Shown here: positions 9,172 to 18,343 of the stretch, one piece after another
Layout: each line of letters starts with the position of its first letter
Position numbering within the stretch: position 1 is the stretch's first letter
Origin: Euryarchaeota archaeon UBA251
GTDB lineage: Archaea > Thermoplasmatota > Poseidoniia > Poseidoniales > Thalassarchaeaceae
DNA length: 42,287 bases
Assembly (NCBI GenBank): GCA_002497905.1
Contig: DAFJ01000090.1
Coordinates: 1 to 42,287 of the forward strand
Direction: 5' to 3'
Notes under the pieces: model-generated
Seen by the model: only the letters and a program-made list of their open reading frames with translations
Database searches by the model: none
What the model was told of the DNA's origin: nothing
Position numbers and translations under genes: made by a program

Positions 9172-10209
9172 TCAGAGACCATAGTATGCGGAGATTGCGG
9201 CATCTGTCTTGGCGACGCTTGCACGCCAGTCGGCTTCAGTGTTCATCATAGCGCGTATACAATCCACATTCTCGGGGATAACATCGCTCTCCTGATGGAT
9301 TGCTTGGAAGTAATATAGACGATTACCATTGAGTTTGACTCCATCTTCCCAGACAAAAATCTCGTGTAAATCTCCCCACTTGCGCCCGATGTCTCGAGCC
9401 ATTTCCATGACCTCTGCCGTAGTAGTAATTCTGTCACCTGCGCCACTCATGATAATCACACGAGGGGTGTTGCGCCACATCTCAAGGACTGATTCTGTGG
9501 TCAAGCCGTGGCCATCTGGCAAATCTGCGACAATCGCGTGGACGTGCATTATTGTCGTAGGAACTGCAACAGCAAGGGAATTAATCTCTATCTCCGGCTT
9601 AACTGTCATGACATCTGGACCATGGTGACTTGGAACTTTCAGTACCGGTGCGATGGCATTGATTGGCCCCTTCTTAGAATCACCCGGATCCGCAGCTCGC
9701 CGAATCATTGTGCATTCAACCTTGAGAGAACCACAGTGCTCGTAGAGAGGAACAAGGGTACGGGATAGCCCGGTGGTATTGCAAGATACTACACGGGCGC
9801 CATCTACACCAAGGTTGTCTGCATGGTTAGCGCTTGAGGTATATGACTGCCCCGTGAGCGCGTGCTTCTCACCCCCTTGGAAGATGTGCTTGATACCCGC
9901 AGCCTTGTACTTGGCAAGGTTATCAGCACCCATTTTTCCAGGCGCACAGTCGATGACAACGTCAGCGATGGCAAGCAAGTCGGAAAGCCCACCTTGACAC
10001 TCGTATCCTGATTCTGCAAAGGAGGAGATACGATCTGCGTCATCAAATGTGCAGTAGAGTGGGAACCCTTTCTTCTCCGCCAAGCCGCAACCAAATGATG
10101 GCCCGGTCTTAGTGACGCCCACAATCTCCATGTCATCCTGCGCATCTACTGCATCAGCTACACGCTTCCCAATCGTTCCAAATCCATTGATGGCCACTTT
10201 GATACTCAT
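9172..10209 (-). CDS. gap: Type II glyceraldehyde-3-phosphate dehydrogenase
   Basis: A 345-residue archaeal-type GAPDH, an NAD(P)-dependent oxidoreductase of central carbon metabolism (glycolysis or gluconeogenesis). The N-terminal Rossmann fingerprint is INGFGTIGKRV at residues 7-17. The catalytic Cys143 sits in SCNTTGL, as in other archaeal enzymes, and the family His pair MHVHA lies at about residues 221-225. Length and motifs are normal. It heads the minus-strand run leading to the protease and faces the GXGXG-protein gene across about 100 bp. A perfect inverted repeat in that region lies 67 bp upstream of the start and may regulate one or both genes. Confidence 0.95.
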   Translation of the reverse strand: MSIKVAINGFGTIGKRVADAVDAQDDMEIVGVTKTGPSFGCGLAEKKGFPLYCTFDDADRISSFAESGYECQGGLSDLLAIADVVIDCAPGKMGADNLAKYKAAGIKHIFQGGEKHALTGQSYTSSANHADNLGVDGARVVSCNTTGLSRTLVPLYEHCGSLKVECTMIRRAADPGDSKKGPINAIAPVLKVPSHHGPDVMTVKPEIEINSLAVAVPTTIMHVHAIVADLPDGHGLTTESVLEMWRNTPRVIIMSGAGDRITTTAEVMEMARDIGRKWGDLHEIFVWEDGVKLNGNRLYYFQAIHQESDVIPENVDCIRAMMNTEADWRASVAKTDAAISAYYGL

Positions 10210-10276
10210 GTGACTTCCTCAGCCCGTCCCCCGCACAGGCCTTCTATCAACCATTCTCAGGCCAAAACGAGCCGAA

Positions 10277-10300
10277 GGGGTCAAGGACGGCCTTGACCCC
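10277..10300. promoter_or_regulatory. Perfect 10+10 bp inverted repeat in a divergent promoter region
   Basis: The two arms are GGGGTCAAGG (10277-10286) and its exact reverse complement CCTTGACCCC (10291-10300), separated by ACGG. It ends 10 bp before the ATG of the GXGXG protein and lies 67 bp upstream of gap on the other strand. It could be a dimeric repressor operator shared by both genes or a leader-RNA hairpin next to the start. The arms stop exactly at ten pairs, since the flanking bases do not pair. Confidence 0.6.
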
Positions 10301-10310
10301 CGGGTTGGCA

Positions 10311-11885
10311 ATGGAGTCCCGTTCAGAGATTACGCAGCGTAGCGTGCGCTTGAAACGAGACCTATCCAAGATGCTTGACCAAGCCATCCAATTGGACCGC
10401 GCCGTCAAGATTGGATGGGATAGATCTGGGGACGAGAAACCGAAGAAACAGGAAACAGGCGTAATGACTCATCTCCCTGCGAAACTCAAGCTCCGCTTGC
10501 TAGGGAATATGGGAGACCTAGTGGGCAGTGCCAACAATGGCGCTCTCTTTGAGGTGGTTGGCACCGTTGGCCACATGGCATGCGCTTACCATCAGGACGG
10601 AAAATGTACAATCACGAAGCAAACTGGTGACCATGTTGGACTTGGAATGACTGGTGGAACCGTGATTTTGCGTTCCGATACAGGAGACGCAGCAGGTGAA
10701 TCCATGTCTGGTGGGCTGCTAATTGTTCGAGGGAATGCAGGGAAACGCGTTGGGGCTGCTATGAATGATGGTACCATCGTCCTGATGTCTAATGCCGGTG
10801 AACAGATTGGAGAAGGGATGACTGGTGGCCGAATCGTAGTCGATGGGAGGATTGAATCTCTAGGCAAAGGGGCTAAATCACGAACAATTGAACCCGAAGA
10901 GCTTGTCGAGATTAACGACCTGCTCTCACCTCATAGTTTCAAACTGACAATGGACGCTAAGGTAATCGAAACTGACACTGAAGGTGGAGCTCCAATTTTA
11001 GCACCTCAGAAGGGATCATCTGGTCGATTCGAGGGTGTCCGCTTATGCGCACATGGCAACGCCCTCTCTACCTCACACATGGTAACAATTGATTCCACTG
11101 TGAAAATGCCGACTACATCCACGGGACTTGACCTTCGGAGCCCATGGATCCCGATTCTTACGAAAGGGCCTTCCAAAGGTGGGAACGGGCTTGATAGCCA
11201 GCCTTGCATGACAGATACATCCCCTCGAACAATCGATTTCGTACGTATCAGCGAAGAAAATTACTCGACCTTACGAGAGGAATTATCCGAAGCGGGAGGG
11301 GCAGTGATTGACCTAGGTGGATTCCCGAACCTGTCAGAATCGGTGATACATGGTCTCACCGTGGTCGCATCGGGCTTCCTCCCTGCACGTGCACCAGTCC
11401 TCTTGATGGATAATGTGGACCATACTGAAAGACTCCTGCGCATGACGGCTGAGCTGGGGCTTGCCGGTGCGATTGTAGATGTAAGGGCACTCGGATCAGC
11501 CCCTGCCATAGCAGCACTTCCAACTGTAGGCATAGTGCTCTCAAAGCAGAAGGTCGAGATGTCTGTCCTACTCCGAATTGATTGGACACCAACTGCAGCA
11601 GATATCCTCACAGTAGTCGCAGCTGGCATGCACGGCATTCTTGCCGAGCCATTCATCGGAGATGAAGCTCCGCCGACTACTGTAAAGAAAATCGCAACTA
11701 CTCTGGATTCAGAGATCCAAACCAGAGAACAAGAGATGCGCGGTTGGCTCCAGCAGATGGGAGCAGCAAGTCTGAGTGAACTCAAGCGTCACCACCTGAG
11801 GGCTAATTCCTATGAATCCGCAGCGATGTCCGGTCTGAGATTGGAAGGGTACCGACAACCTCTCCCAATGTGGTCGCGGAAATAA
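10311..11885 (+). CDS. Glutamate synthase-like protein: GXGXG domain plus degenerate synthase-type domain
   Basis: A 524-residue protein. Residues about 60-190 form a GXGXG beta-helix like domain 3 of the glutamate synthase large subunit or formylmethanofuran dehydrogenase subunit C, with repeats GDLVGS, GDHVGLGMTGG, GDAAGESMSGG, GKRVGAAMNDG and GEQIGEGMTGG. Residues about 215-524 weakly resemble the FMN-binding synthase barrel. ADILTVVAAGMHGI matches the segment that binds phosphate in GltB, and the C-terminal EMRGWLQQMGAASLSELK matches the GltB ending after the barrel. The usual iron-sulfur cysteines and the amidotransferase domain are absent. The domain order is the reverse of GltB. Activity is therefore unclear; an assembly or structural role is possible. 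ATG 10311 is preferred to the in-frame TTG at 10293, which lies inside the inverted repeat. Confidence 0.72.
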   Translation: MESRSEITQRSVRLKRDLSKMLDQAIQLDRAVKIGWDRSGDEKPKKQETGVMTHLPAKLKLRLLGNMGDLVGSANNGALFEVVGTVGHMACAYHQDGKCTITKQTGDHVGLGMTGGTVILRSDTGDAAGESMSGGLLIVRGNAGKRVGAAMNDGTIVLMSNAGEQIGEGMTGGRIVVDGRIESLGKGAKSRTIEPEELVEINDLLSPHSFKLTMDAKVIETDTEGGAPILAPQKGSSGRFEGVRLCAHGNALSTSHMVTIDSTVKMPTTSTGLDLRSPWIPILTKGPSKGGNGLDSQPCMTDTSPRTIDFVRISEENYSTLREELSEAGGAVIDLGGFPNLSESVIHGLTVVASGFLPARAPVLLMDNVDHTERLLRMTAELGLAGAIVDVRALGSAPAIAALPTVGIVLSKQKVEMSVLLRIDWTPTAADILTVVAAGMHGILAEPFIGDEAPPTTVKKIATTLDSEIQTREQEMRGWLQQMGAASLSELKRHHLRANSYESAAMSGLRLEGYRQPLPMWSRK

Positions 11886-11931
11886 GCGAAGAGGTCAAAC
11901 CGGAGAGTGAACAGCCCGGAATGGAATCACA

Positions 11932-13683
11932 ATGCCGACCGTGACCTACGAACATGCCACAATCAGGGAACTTCTCTCTCGATATGGCGTCATCCACGAT
12001 CCTGATCTTTGGGAAGCAAAGTTATCCAATATCGGGTGCGTGGTCGAAGGTTCAAACCAAGAAGAGATAGAAATCGAAGTGTTTCCTGACCGTGCAGATC
12101 TCCTCTCTGTCGAAACCATGACCCGGGCTGCTCGCTCCTTCCTGCACCAGAGAGTACAGGCCCCTATCCTCGATGTAGAAGATGGTGAGATGACGATGGA
12201 GGTGGAACGCGACATCGCTTCCATTCGTCCAGTAATCCTTGCTGCAGCCGTACGCGGCGTTGATACAGGGGCAACTGCTGAGGAAAAAGACGCATTCATC
12301 CAGAGCCTCATGGACCATCAAGAGAAACTACACCTCACGTTGGGGCGGCGACGTCGTCTAGCTTCAATCGGCGTCCACGACCTCAACAGCCTTGCGCCAC
12401 CGTTCAAGGTCCGTGCAGTAAGCCGCGACCATCGTTTCGTGCCTTTGGCCATGGAAGAAGCAATGAGCATTGATGAGATTCTAGAACACCATCCTAAGGG
12501 AATGGAATATGCACATCTGCTTGAAGGAATGAATTCGGTCCCTGTAATCGAAGATGCTGTCGGGCGTGTACTATCATTCCCTCCAATCATCAACGGGAGC
12601 CATACTACCGTTGTTGAATCCACAACTGATTTCCTGATTGACGTCACAGGCTGGGACCCGAGAGCCTGTGAAGCATCCCTCCTCCTCATCTGTCTCGCCC
12701 TACACGAGCGAGGTGGCACCGTAGAGAGTGTGCGAATGACATCTGCGACTGGAGAGATATTCCAGAGCCCCGATGGTAGTGCCCGACGTCATCATCTCCC
12801 TGCGAGATTACTTGAGCGAATCCTTGGAGGCCATATCGATTCGTCTCGAATAGCCAGTGCTCTTGAGCGCATGGGTGGCCGACTCGTCGAATCTCGCACC
12901 GCAACTGAAGGGCCTCGAAAGTCTGAACGTTGGGCGGATGCAGCAATTGGTGAGCTTATCCATGTAATCGAAATGCCCAGATGGCGCTTCGATCTACTCC
13001 ATCCTATTGATCTCGTTGAGGAAGTCGCAACTGGAATAGGCTACGAGAGCCTAGGCGAGGCAACTTCGACCCTAGCTCTTGAAGGAAAACCTCTCGCACG
13101 CTCATCCCTTGTTCGCCGAATCAACGAAAGCCTGTCATCCCAGGGTATTCAACAAGTCCAAAGCCTAACCCTATCCAACGATGAAGTTCAGTTTGAAAGG
13201 ATGCGATGGAAGCCAGATAATGCGGTGACGCGTATCGCTAATCCAATTACGAATGACCATACTATTTTGCGCCAAAGCGTCCTCCCTTCCCTACTCTCTC
13301 TACTCTCAGCAAATCAACACCATGAACTCCCCCAACGTGTCCAAGAATGTGGGGAAGTAGTCCGTGACCATGCCAATAGATGGCGAGTATCCTGGGCATG
13401 TGCAGAAATTGGAACGGGATTCACTGGTGCGAAGGGCATCGCACAGGCTCTAATGAGGGACTTAGGTGCAAGAGACGAGATTAGTTTCCATGCCATCGAT
13501 GATGGAGATGGACCTTGGATTCCAGGCAGAGGGGCCAAGGTAAAGGTAGGAGATATTTTCGTCGGAGAATTCGGAGAAATCGATCCCACAGTTTCCGAAA
13601 AATTTGGACTCAAAGTTCCAATTCAAGCTGGAGAATTCGATGTGGGAGCACTCTCCTCAGCAATCCCTGATCCATTACTCTGA
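11932..13683 (+). CDS. pheT: Phenylalanine--tRNA ligase beta subunit
   Basis: A 583-residue archaeal/eukaryal-type PheT, the beta chain of the heterotetramer that charges tRNA-Phe. The N-terminus contains EVFPDRADLLSVE, typical of archaeal PheT, and no bacterial tRNA-binding OB domain precedes it. A B3/B4-type editing region occupies the middle. The B5 domain includes DLVEEVATGIGYESL near residues 362-376, with its conserved Asp and paired Glu. The catalytic-like core covers the C-terminal half, and the bacterial ferredoxin-fold anticodon domain is absent, as expected. The alpha subunit gene pheS is not in the window. The gene starts 46 bp after the GXGXG protein on the same strand. No Shine-Dalgarno motif is evident. 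Confidence 0.93.
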   Translation: MPTVTYEHATIRELLSRYGVIHDPDLWEAKLSNIGCVVEGSNQEEIEIEVFPDRADLLSVETMTRAARSFLHQRVQAPILDVEDGEMTMEVERDIASIRPVILAAAVRGVDTGATAEEKDAFIQSLMDHQEKLHLTLGRRRRLASIGVHDLNSLAPPFKVRAVSRDHRFVPLAMEEAMSIDEILEHHPKGMEYAHLLEGMNSVPVIEDAVGRVLSFPPIINGSHTTVVESTTDFLIDVTGWDPRACEASLLLICLALHERGGTVESVRMTSATGEIFQSPDGSARRHHLPARLLERILGGHIDSSRIASALERMGGRLVESRTATEGPRKSERWADAAIGELIHVIEMPRWRFDLLHPIDLVEEVATGIGYESLGEATSTLALEGKPLARSSLVRRINESLSSQGIQQVQSLTLSNDEVQFERMRWKPDNAVTRIANPITNDHTILRQSVLPSLLSLLSANQHHELPQRVQECGEVVRDHANRWRVSWACAEIGTGFTGAKGIAQALMRDLGARDEISFHAIDDGDGPWIPGRGAKVKVGDIFVGEFGEIDPTVSEKFGLKVPIQAGEFDVGALSSAIPDPLL

Positions 13684-13712
13684 ATCAATAGACAACTACG
13701 CAAAGATAGGAA

Positions 13713-13724
13713 CGGGTTAAACCG
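13713..13724 (+). promoter_or_regulatory. Candidate TATA box within a near-palindrome
   Basis: CGGGTTAAACCG is centred about 26 bp before the ATG of the surface protein gene at 13745, in the 61-bp gap after pheT. It reads as a palindrome at ten of twelve positions. The TTAAA core and spacing fit a TATA box for a leaderless message, and no Shine-Dalgarno motif precedes that ATG. Confidence 0.4.
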
Positions 13725-13744
13725 CTCGAACCTAACCCTGCCAT

Positions 13745-15808
13745 ATGCACGCCTTGAGAGGAGGATGCATTGCCGTACTCCTCCTCCTCCTATCGACTGC
13801 CATCCCTGCATCGGAATCAATGATGACCTCGGAGAGCGTGGAACGGGTGGTATCCCGAGAGGGGGGTGATGCCAATGAAACCAATGCGAGCACACTTCGT
13901 TTTGGGAGTCAAGATGGTTCGAACTTCGTAATATCTCCCGGTACATCTGTGACAATACTTGTCAATCTAACCAACGAGGGCAACGACACTGAATTGGTTA
14001 ATCTCAGTATAGAGTCAGCGTCGGGATGGAACCTAGATTGGACTAGAAACGGAACTCCTGAGATTGGGATTGATGAAAATATGGAGGCTAGCGAACTAAT
14101 CTGGATTGAATTCAGAGTCCATGTGCCAGAGGTTGTAAACGGCATGCCACTTGCAGGAAGCCGCCACAATATCTCCGTAATGGCCCAACCATATTCCGGC
14201 GGACCAATGGAACATTGGAACTTCACGATAGAGGTTGAACCTGTATCTGGTATCGAAATCGTGAGTATTGATGCAGAAGCTACAATTGACCCAGGACACA
14301 AACTTCGACTCCCTGTTGAGGTACGAAATCTTGGCAATCGTCCAGTAAGCATCCATCTAGATATTCTGGCTACTGATGCTCAAGGGACCCCGTTAACAGA
14401 TGCCTCCCCAGCTCACTTCCTCTACTCAGGTGGTTGGGCAGTTGGCGTTTTCGACGAATACAAGATTGCTAATCTTGCACCAAATGAAAGTGGTGTGGCC
14501 ATTCTTGAATATGCGGCGCCATTTGATGCGGAAGGAGAGATCCACATTCGAGTACTTGCTCAAGGGTTGGATGACCTACTTACTATTCTTGAAGAGAACC
14601 AAACTGTTCGAATTCTTAGAGTCAGAGACGCATCACTGACCGAAGAGAATCCAGCAGCTTGCGAACGCATCGACCCTGGACAGACCTGTATCACAAGAAT
14701 GGATTTGGAGAATCTTGGAAACTTGGAGGACTCGTTCACGATACATGTCACAGAGTCCCCAGCATGGGCCAGTGTGGCAACCTCTTCTGAAGTATACAAT
14801 GTGAGTGAATCAGGGACTCAAACAGCAATCCCGATTATGATTACTATCGATGAAGGGACTGATGCCCTACAGACAGGAAGCCTGGAAATAGAGGTCAGAT
14901 CAGGGGGAGTCACACACGCCACCATCACACGGAATATTCAGGTTGCTCCCGTAATTGACTGGGCACTCATCGCAACACAGGATGGAAGAGAGGGGAATAA
15001 CGTCATTATCTCAATTACAATTCGTAACGACGGGAATGACTTCGATGGAGTCATGGTCGCATTGGATATGGATGTGGATGCTGTTTTCGGCCTCATCCCC
15101 CCAGAAGATGCCCTCCATTCCGAAGCGGAGCATATCCGCTACTTCGAATGTAGAGATATTGAAGAAGGAATGAACATGACATTTCAGGCCTATTCTAGCG
15201 TCCCTGAAGGATTCACTGGAAATGGAACTGCGACACTAGAGTTGACTGTACAGAGTATTCGTGACCCACAACAGAATTTCTCGACTTCAACAAATATTGA
15301 CTACACGGCCGTCATTCAGAACCCTATTGAGGAAGAAGAACCTTCTGCAATCGCAGTAGCATTCGAAAAATCACTAATTTTCTTGCTTGAATGGAATGGA
15401 CTCGTTATGACAGTAATCGTCGTAGCGATTGGTTCCATTCTGCTAAACCAGGCTCTCATTCGCCGACAGAAGGACCTTGAGCGGATGAAGAGGGAAAATA
15501 CCCCGGAAACCAAATCCATGGAAACCGTTTCAGATTGGAAAAAACGATTCTCTGAGCGGAGCACAGAAGCGCGAGAAAGCGTCATATCACCGGAGGTAGA
15601 GTCTGATGCCTTTGTCGAATCCTTCCGTTCAAAATCCAAACGTTCTGTAGAAGCTCCTCGGATGGTGGATCAAGGTGAACTATCGCAGGCTAGCGACATC
15701 CTAGATCGGCACGAGGAGGAGGAGAATATCGCCGCAGCGGACAACCTAGTGCTCGAACTCTTAGATGAGGGAGATAGCACCGACACGGTCTTCGACCTAG
15801 ACCTATGA
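13745..15808 (+). CDS. Membrane-anchored surface protein with NEW3/CARDB-like modules
   Basis: A 687-residue exported protein. A signal peptide covers residues about 1-24 (RGG, then a Val/Leu core and IPASES). The ectodomain contains at least four Ig-like modules recognisable by N-x-GN turns: NEGNDTE, RNLGNRP, ENLGNLE and RNDGNDF. A single membrane span lies at about 545-572, followed by Arg/Lys-rich stop-transfer residues. The roughly 110-residue cytoplasmic tail is highly charged, ends in an acidic stretch and probably forms helices. These modules are common in archaeal surface proteins and in the protease of this window. The function is unknown; structural or adhesive roles are possible. 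It probably has its own promoter and lies 9 bp ahead of rnhB. Confidence 0.85.
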   Translation: MHALRGGCIAVLLLLLSTAIPASESMMTSESVERVVSREGGDANETNASTLRFGSQDGSNFVISPGTSVTILVNLTNEGNDTELVNLSIESASGWNLDWTRNGTPEIGIDENMEASELIWIEFRVHVPEVVNGMPLAGSRHNISVMAQPYSGGPMEHWNFTIEVEPVSGIEIVSIDAEATIDPGHKLRLPVEVRNLGNRPVSIHLDILATDAQGTPLTDASPAHFLYSGGWAVGVFDEYKIANLAPNESGVAILEYAAPFDAEGEIHIRVLAQGLDDLLTILEENQTVRILRVRDASLTEENPAACERIDPGQTCITRMDLENLGNLEDSFTIHVTESPAWASVATSSEVYNVSESGTQTAIPIMITIDEGTDALQTGSLEIEVRSGGVTHATITRNIQVAPVIDWALIATQDGREGNNVIISITIRNDGNDFDGVMVALDMDVDAVFGLIPPEDALHSEAEHIRYFECRDIEEGMNMTFQAYSSVPEGFTGNGTATLELTVQSIRDPQQNFSTSTNIDYTAVIQNPIEEEEPSAIAVAFEKSLIFLLEWNGLVMTVIVVAIGSILLNQALIRRQKDLERMKRENTPETKSMETVSDWKKRFSERSTEARESVISPEVESDAFVESFRSKSKRSVEAPRMVDQGELSQASDILDRHEEEENIAAADNLVLELLDEGDSTDTVFDLDL

Positions 15809-15817
15809 ATCACACAC

Positions 15818-16588
15818 ATGATCGTGGGTGCTGATGAAGCCGGACGTGGCCCGGTACTCGGCCCCCTAGTAGTCGCCGCTGTCGCCATACCCGTTGCTGA
15901 CCTTCAGCGACTAATCGACCTCGGCGTGGATGATTCAAAGGCACTTTCACCTAAGAAACGGGAAGAACTGAGTCAAATAATCCATGAAGAGCCAACTTGG
16001 CAGGTTTCTATCATCGAATGCTCCCCAGAAAGAATCGATTTAACCATGGAAACGAAAACTCTCAACGACCTAGAAGTCGACCTCTTTGGTGAAGCAATCA
16101 ATGGTTTGGATATCGAACGCATCGAAGAACTAATTCTCGACGCCTGCGACACAAATGAAGCTCGCTTCGGACGGAATGTCACTTCAAGAATCTCTAGTGT
16201 CAAAGTAGTAGAGTCAGTCATTTCCAAACATGGAGCAGATGCAGATAATCCAGTTGCTGGTGCAGCATCAATCGTAGCCAAGGTACATCGAGACAAAGTC
16301 ATCGAATCTATCGCTAAAGATCGGGGATTCAATGTTGGTTCAGGCTACCCCTCCGATCCCAACACTCAATCAGTACTGCCTATACTCCTCTCACAGGAAC
16401 AACCGGATCCAGATCTTAGGTGGGGCTGGAAGACAGTAAAACGACAATGGTCAGACTTGGGCAGGGGACTTCCTCCAAAACGTTCAGACTTCATTGAGGG
16501 ACGGCGACAATCACGAATCGACCAATGGTCTTCGGCAAGCGTCAAGAGCGAAGCCGACACACCGAGGGATGAAAGCGATGACTTCTGA
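15818..16588 (+). CDS. rnhB: Ribonuclease HII
   Basis: A 256-residue type 2 RNase H, which cleaves RNA in RNA-DNA hybrids and starts removal of misincorporated ribonucleotides. The N-terminal GADEAGRGPVLGP holds the first catalytic acids, Asp6 and Glu7. LILDACDTN near residue 108 supplies the third acidic residue region, and ASIVAKVHRDK is the conserved basic helix. GSGYPSDP is also family-typical. The last 40 or so residues are a charged extension beyond the usual core. The 3' end overlaps the start of the GluRS gene, which suggests co-translation. The start follows the preceding stop by 9 bp. Confidence 0.95.
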   Translation: MIVGADEAGRGPVLGPLVVAAVAIPVADLQRLIDLGVDDSKALSPKKREELSQIIHEEPTWQVSIIECSPERIDLTMETKTLNDLEVDLFGEAINGLDIERIEELILDACDTNEARFGRNVTSRISSVKVVESVISKHGADADNPVAGAASIVAKVHRDKVIESIAKDRGFNVGSGYPSDPNTQSVLPILLSQEQPDPDLRWGWKTVKRQWSDLGRGLPPKRSDFIEGRRQSRIDQWSSASVKSEADTPRDESDDF

Positions 16589-18305
16589 TCTTGATGACCC
16601 GGAAGTCGCGAAGGCGATTCGGAAGTTCTCTCTCCAGAATGCACTCGAGTATGATGGAGCCGGCGAGATGAAATCTGTGCTCGGCCGAATGTTCGGTGCG
16701 CACCCCAATCTCAAGAAGCATGCACGGGACCTTGTGGGTCTAATCCAGAACGCTGTTGACGATGCGAACAAGTTGGCGAATGAACAAGGTCTCGAACATG
16801 TCCGAATTCTACTCGAAGAAGAGGCCCCTGAAGCATTAGAAAAGAGAGTCAAGGAACGGCGTGAAGGTCTCCGCCCTCTCGATGGAGAACCAACAGGGGT
16901 GGTGCTCCGATTCGCACCTAATCCGAATGGACCAATGTCCCTAGGACATAGTCGAGGAGTTGTGATTAACAGCGAATTCGCCAGAATGCATGAGGGCGAG
17001 GTCATCTTGAGATTCGATGATACCGACACAAAGAGGAAACCACCCTCAATCAAAGCCTACGACACCATCGTAAAAGAGTTCGAATGGATTACTGGCCGCG
17101 CACCAGATAGAATCGTTACCGCCTCTGAGAGAATGCCACTCTATCTCGAACATGTCATTGAGGATATAGAAGCAGAGCGAGCCTATGTGTGCACTTGTAC
17201 TGCTGGCGACTTCAAAGAGCTTAGAGATGGTAAGGCACCTTGTCCCTGTCGGAGCCTGACTGCAACTGAGCATGTAGAACGATGGGAGAAGATGAACAAC
17301 TCGAAAGGAGGATGGCAAGATGGAGACGCGGTAGTTCGCATCCGTACCGATCTGAACCTACCGAATCCAGCTCTGCGCGATTGGCCTGCGCTAAGAATCC
17401 AAACTACCCCACATCCTAAGGTAGGAGATACCTATCGTGTCTGGCCTCTTCTTGACTACCAATCAGCCATCGAAGATCATCTCCAAGGAGTGACACATAT
17501 AGTTCGAGGAAAGGATCTCATGGATTCCACTCGGAAACAGACACTACTCTATGAGATGAGAGGATGGACCTATCCACATACATTGTACTGGGGGCGAGTT
17601 AAGGTCCATGAGTTCGGCAGTTTCTCTACCAGCGAGATGCGAACAGATATCGAAGCAGGCACCTATTCTGGCTGGGACGACCCGCGCCTCCCCACCATCG
17701 CTGCATTCCGCTCAAAGGGATACGCACCTGAAGCGATTCGCTCTTTCTGGCTAGAGCAGGGGCTAACACAGAAAGATATCGCGGTGTCGATGAAGACCAT
17801 CGAATCACATAACGTCAAGGCTATTGAATCCAGCACTCCACGATACTCCTTTGTTCAAGACCCTGTATCGCGAAGATTGGAGATGAATGAAACATGGCCA
17901 TCAAATTGCTTCAATATACCCTCTCATCCAGAGAATGCTTCGATGGGTAACCGACAATGGCCGGCACCCAAGGATGGGGATTCCATCCTCATGCAAGCAA
18001 CTGATTTAAGCGCGAGCCTGCGGCTAAAGGAATTCGCGAATGTCACAGTATCCGAAGATGCTGCAATAGTAGAGGACTTCGACCGTTCTGATCGACGCCA
18101 AATTATCCATTGGGTTCTCGAACATCACTCCCGTGATGCCGTTCTTCTTACCGTGGAGGGGAATCAGATTAAGCGACTTCTTGGGCGACTTGAAAATGTT
18201 GATCTTGAGATAGGTAAAGTCGTACAACTTGAAAGAGTGGGATTCGCCATCGTTACAAAAATTCAAGAAGATGGCACACTAGTATTCACATATCTTCATG
18301 ATTAG
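16578..18305 (+). CDS. gltX: Glutamate--tRNA ligase, archaeal type
   Basis: A 575-residue class I aminoacyl-tRNA synthetase that charges tRNA-Glu. In organisms with archaeal GatDE it works beside tRNA-dependent Gln formation; those genes are not in view. The N-terminal helical domain begins SLQNALEYDG, as in archaeal enzymes. The HIGH-type motif is PNPNGPMSLGHSRG near residues 114-127. A CxC...CxC cluster (VCTCTAG and PCPCRS) follows at about 207-228. The second ATP-site loop reads FSTSEMR, leading into SGWDDPRLPT. The C-terminal beta-barrel anticodon domain is complete. The start overlaps rnhB by 11 bp; an ATG at 16569 would add three residues. Confidence 0.95.
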   Translation: MTSDLDDPEVAKAIRKFSLQNALEYDGAGEMKSVLGRMFGAHPNLKKHARDLVGLIQNAVDDANKLANEQGLEHVRILLEEEAPEALEKRVKERREGLRPLDGEPTGVVLRFAPNPNGPMSLGHSRGVVINSEFARMHEGEVILRFDDTDTKRKPPSIKAYDTIVKEFEWITGRAPDRIVTASERMPLYLEHVIEDIEAERAYVCTCTAGDFKELRDGKAPCPCRSLTATEHVERWEKMNNSKGGWQDGDAVVRIRTDLNLPNPALRDWPALRIQTTPHPKVGDTYRVWPLLDYQSAIEDHLQGVTHIVRGKDLMDSTRKQTLLYEMRGWTYPHTLYWGRVKVHEFGSFSTSEMRTDIEAGTYSGWDDPRLPTIAAFRSKGYAPEAIRSFWLEQGLTQKDIAVSMKTIESHNVKAIESSTPRYSFVQDPVSRRLEMNETWPSNCFNIPSHPENASMGNRQWPAPKDGDSILMQATDLSASLRLKEFANVTVSEDAAIVEDFDRSDRRQIIHWVLEHHSRDAVLLTVEGNQIKRLLGRLENVDLEIGKVVQLERVGFAIVTKIQEDGTLVFTYLHD

Positions 18306-18329
18306 ATAATTGCCGGACGGTTGAAGGGT

Positions 18330-18336
18330 AGGAGGG
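18330..18336 (+). promoter_or_regulatory. Strong Shine-Dalgarno site
   Basis: AGGAGGG lies 7 nt before the ATG at 18344, in the 38-bp gap after gltX. It is the clearest ribosome binding site in a window where most starts lack one. It fixes this start and suggests translation from a leadered message read through from gltX. Confidence 0.75.
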
Positions 18337-18343
18337 ACTTGGG

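Noticed and set aside
17600..17660. GluRS second ATP-site loop reads FSTSEMR without the KMSKS lysine
   Set aside because: STS-type variants are, to my knowledge, common in archaeal glutamyl-tRNA synthetases, so this is not a defect.
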